Assembly: GCA_002049545.1 (NCBI GenBank)
Contig: LLYT01000012.1
Span: forward strand, 1-44,188
Length of the DNA: 44,188 bases
Direction of reading: 5' to 3'
Source: Deltaproteobacteria bacterium tcs-42
Lineage (GTDB): Bacteria; Desulfobacterota; Desulfuromonadia; Desulfuromonadales; Geopsychrobacteraceae
Each line of letters begins with the position of its first letter. Position 1 is the stretch's first letter. Under the pieces are notes generated by a model. The model was not told the origin of the DNA. It saw nothing but the letters and a program-made list of their open reading frames with translations, and did no database searches. Shown one piece after another: positions 44,080 to 44,188 of the stretch. Position numbers and translations under genes: made by a program.

Positions 44080-44188
44080 TTAGCGAATTTTGTAATCAAA
44101 TTCTTCAATCTGAACTTTGTCCAGATAGAGTTTCAACCTTTGTTCTTTGACATCGATAGTAGCCACCACGTATTCGAGCTTTGCTTCC
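44080..44188 (-). CDS. IS481-like transposase, C-terminal fragment (runs off window)
   Basis: The minus strand reads EAKLEYVVATIDVKEQRLKL and YLDKVQIEEFDYKIR before TAA at 44080-44082. Tails of the form 'VVxTIDxxxQxLxVYLDGE' with a final beta-strand pair close many IS481-type integrase-like transposases. Only 36 codons are visible, so the family call is provisional. The adjacent direct repeats support a mobile element. Confidence 0.5.
   Translation of the reverse strand, partial: EAKLEYVVATIDVKEQRLKLYLDKVQIEEFDYKIR

Overview
The window looks like a chromosomal segment of a Gram-negative anaerobe of the Desulfuromonadales type (Desulfuromonas/Geobacter/Pelobacter-like; inferred from gene order and protein style, no search was run). 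The core is a long block of closely packed minus-strand genes that reads, in transcription order from about 39.4 kb down to 3.3 kb, from a TPR lipoprotein through a peptide ABC transporter, mutM, a thioesterase, lysS, lolC/E-lolD, bamA-skp, lpxD-fabZ-lpxA-lpxB, msbA, a DUF374 acyltransferase, waaA, lpxK, a Trm112-like protein, LPS glycosyltransferases and ligase, LPS kinases, heptose synthesis (gmhA-hldE-gmhB), comEA, a sugar epimerase and a Wzz-like protein. Only one gene in this block, a GT9 heptosyltransferase-like gene, runs on the plus strand.

Left end (1-3.25 kb): an accessory islet. It starts with the first codons of a probable transposase cut by the window edge. It then carries remnants or copies of four toxin-antitoxin types: hicBA with a frameshifted hicA, a truncated MNT nucleotidyltransferase, a ParD-like/RelE-like pair, and a single-chain MNT-HEPN fusion. 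Between them lie short palindromic repeats of at least two families. The MNT-HEPN gene is visibly AT-rich compared with the core.

Middle (3.3-32.3 kb): envelope biogenesis. These genes make lipid A (lpxD, lpxA, lpxB, lpxK), Kdo-heptose core (waaA, gmhA, hldE, gmhB, heptosyltransferase, core kinases) and O-chain parts (ligase, glycosyltransferases, epimerase, Wzz). They also export LPS (MsbA), sort lipoproteins (LolCD) and insert outer-membrane proteins (BamA, Skp). lpxC and lpxH/lpxI are not in the window.

Right-middle (32.4-39.4 kb): a TPR lipoprotein, a LolB-like lipoprotein, a peptide-binding lipoprotein and two peptide permeases. A small protein with a textbook MshEN c-di-GMP-binding motif pair sits between the two permease genes, and no transporter ATPase gene is present.

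Right end (39.4-44.2 kb): a 550-bp intergenic region rich in inverted repeats, including a 152-bp MITE-like element. It is followed on the plus strand by a three-gene signalling unit: a small two-TM protein, a 1083-residue SLC5 symporter-STAC-GAF-SpoIIE phosphatase fusion, and a STAS anti-sigma-factor antagonist. This looks like a CbrA-type transporter-sensor whose kinase output has been replaced by a PP2C phosphatase feeding a partner-switching pathway. The window ends in the C-terminus and terminal repeats of an IS481-like element. The strongest candidates for something undescribed are this SLC5-phosphatase/STAS unit, the self-contained MNT-HEPN protein, and the c-di-GMP-receptor-like protein inside the peptide transporter operon.
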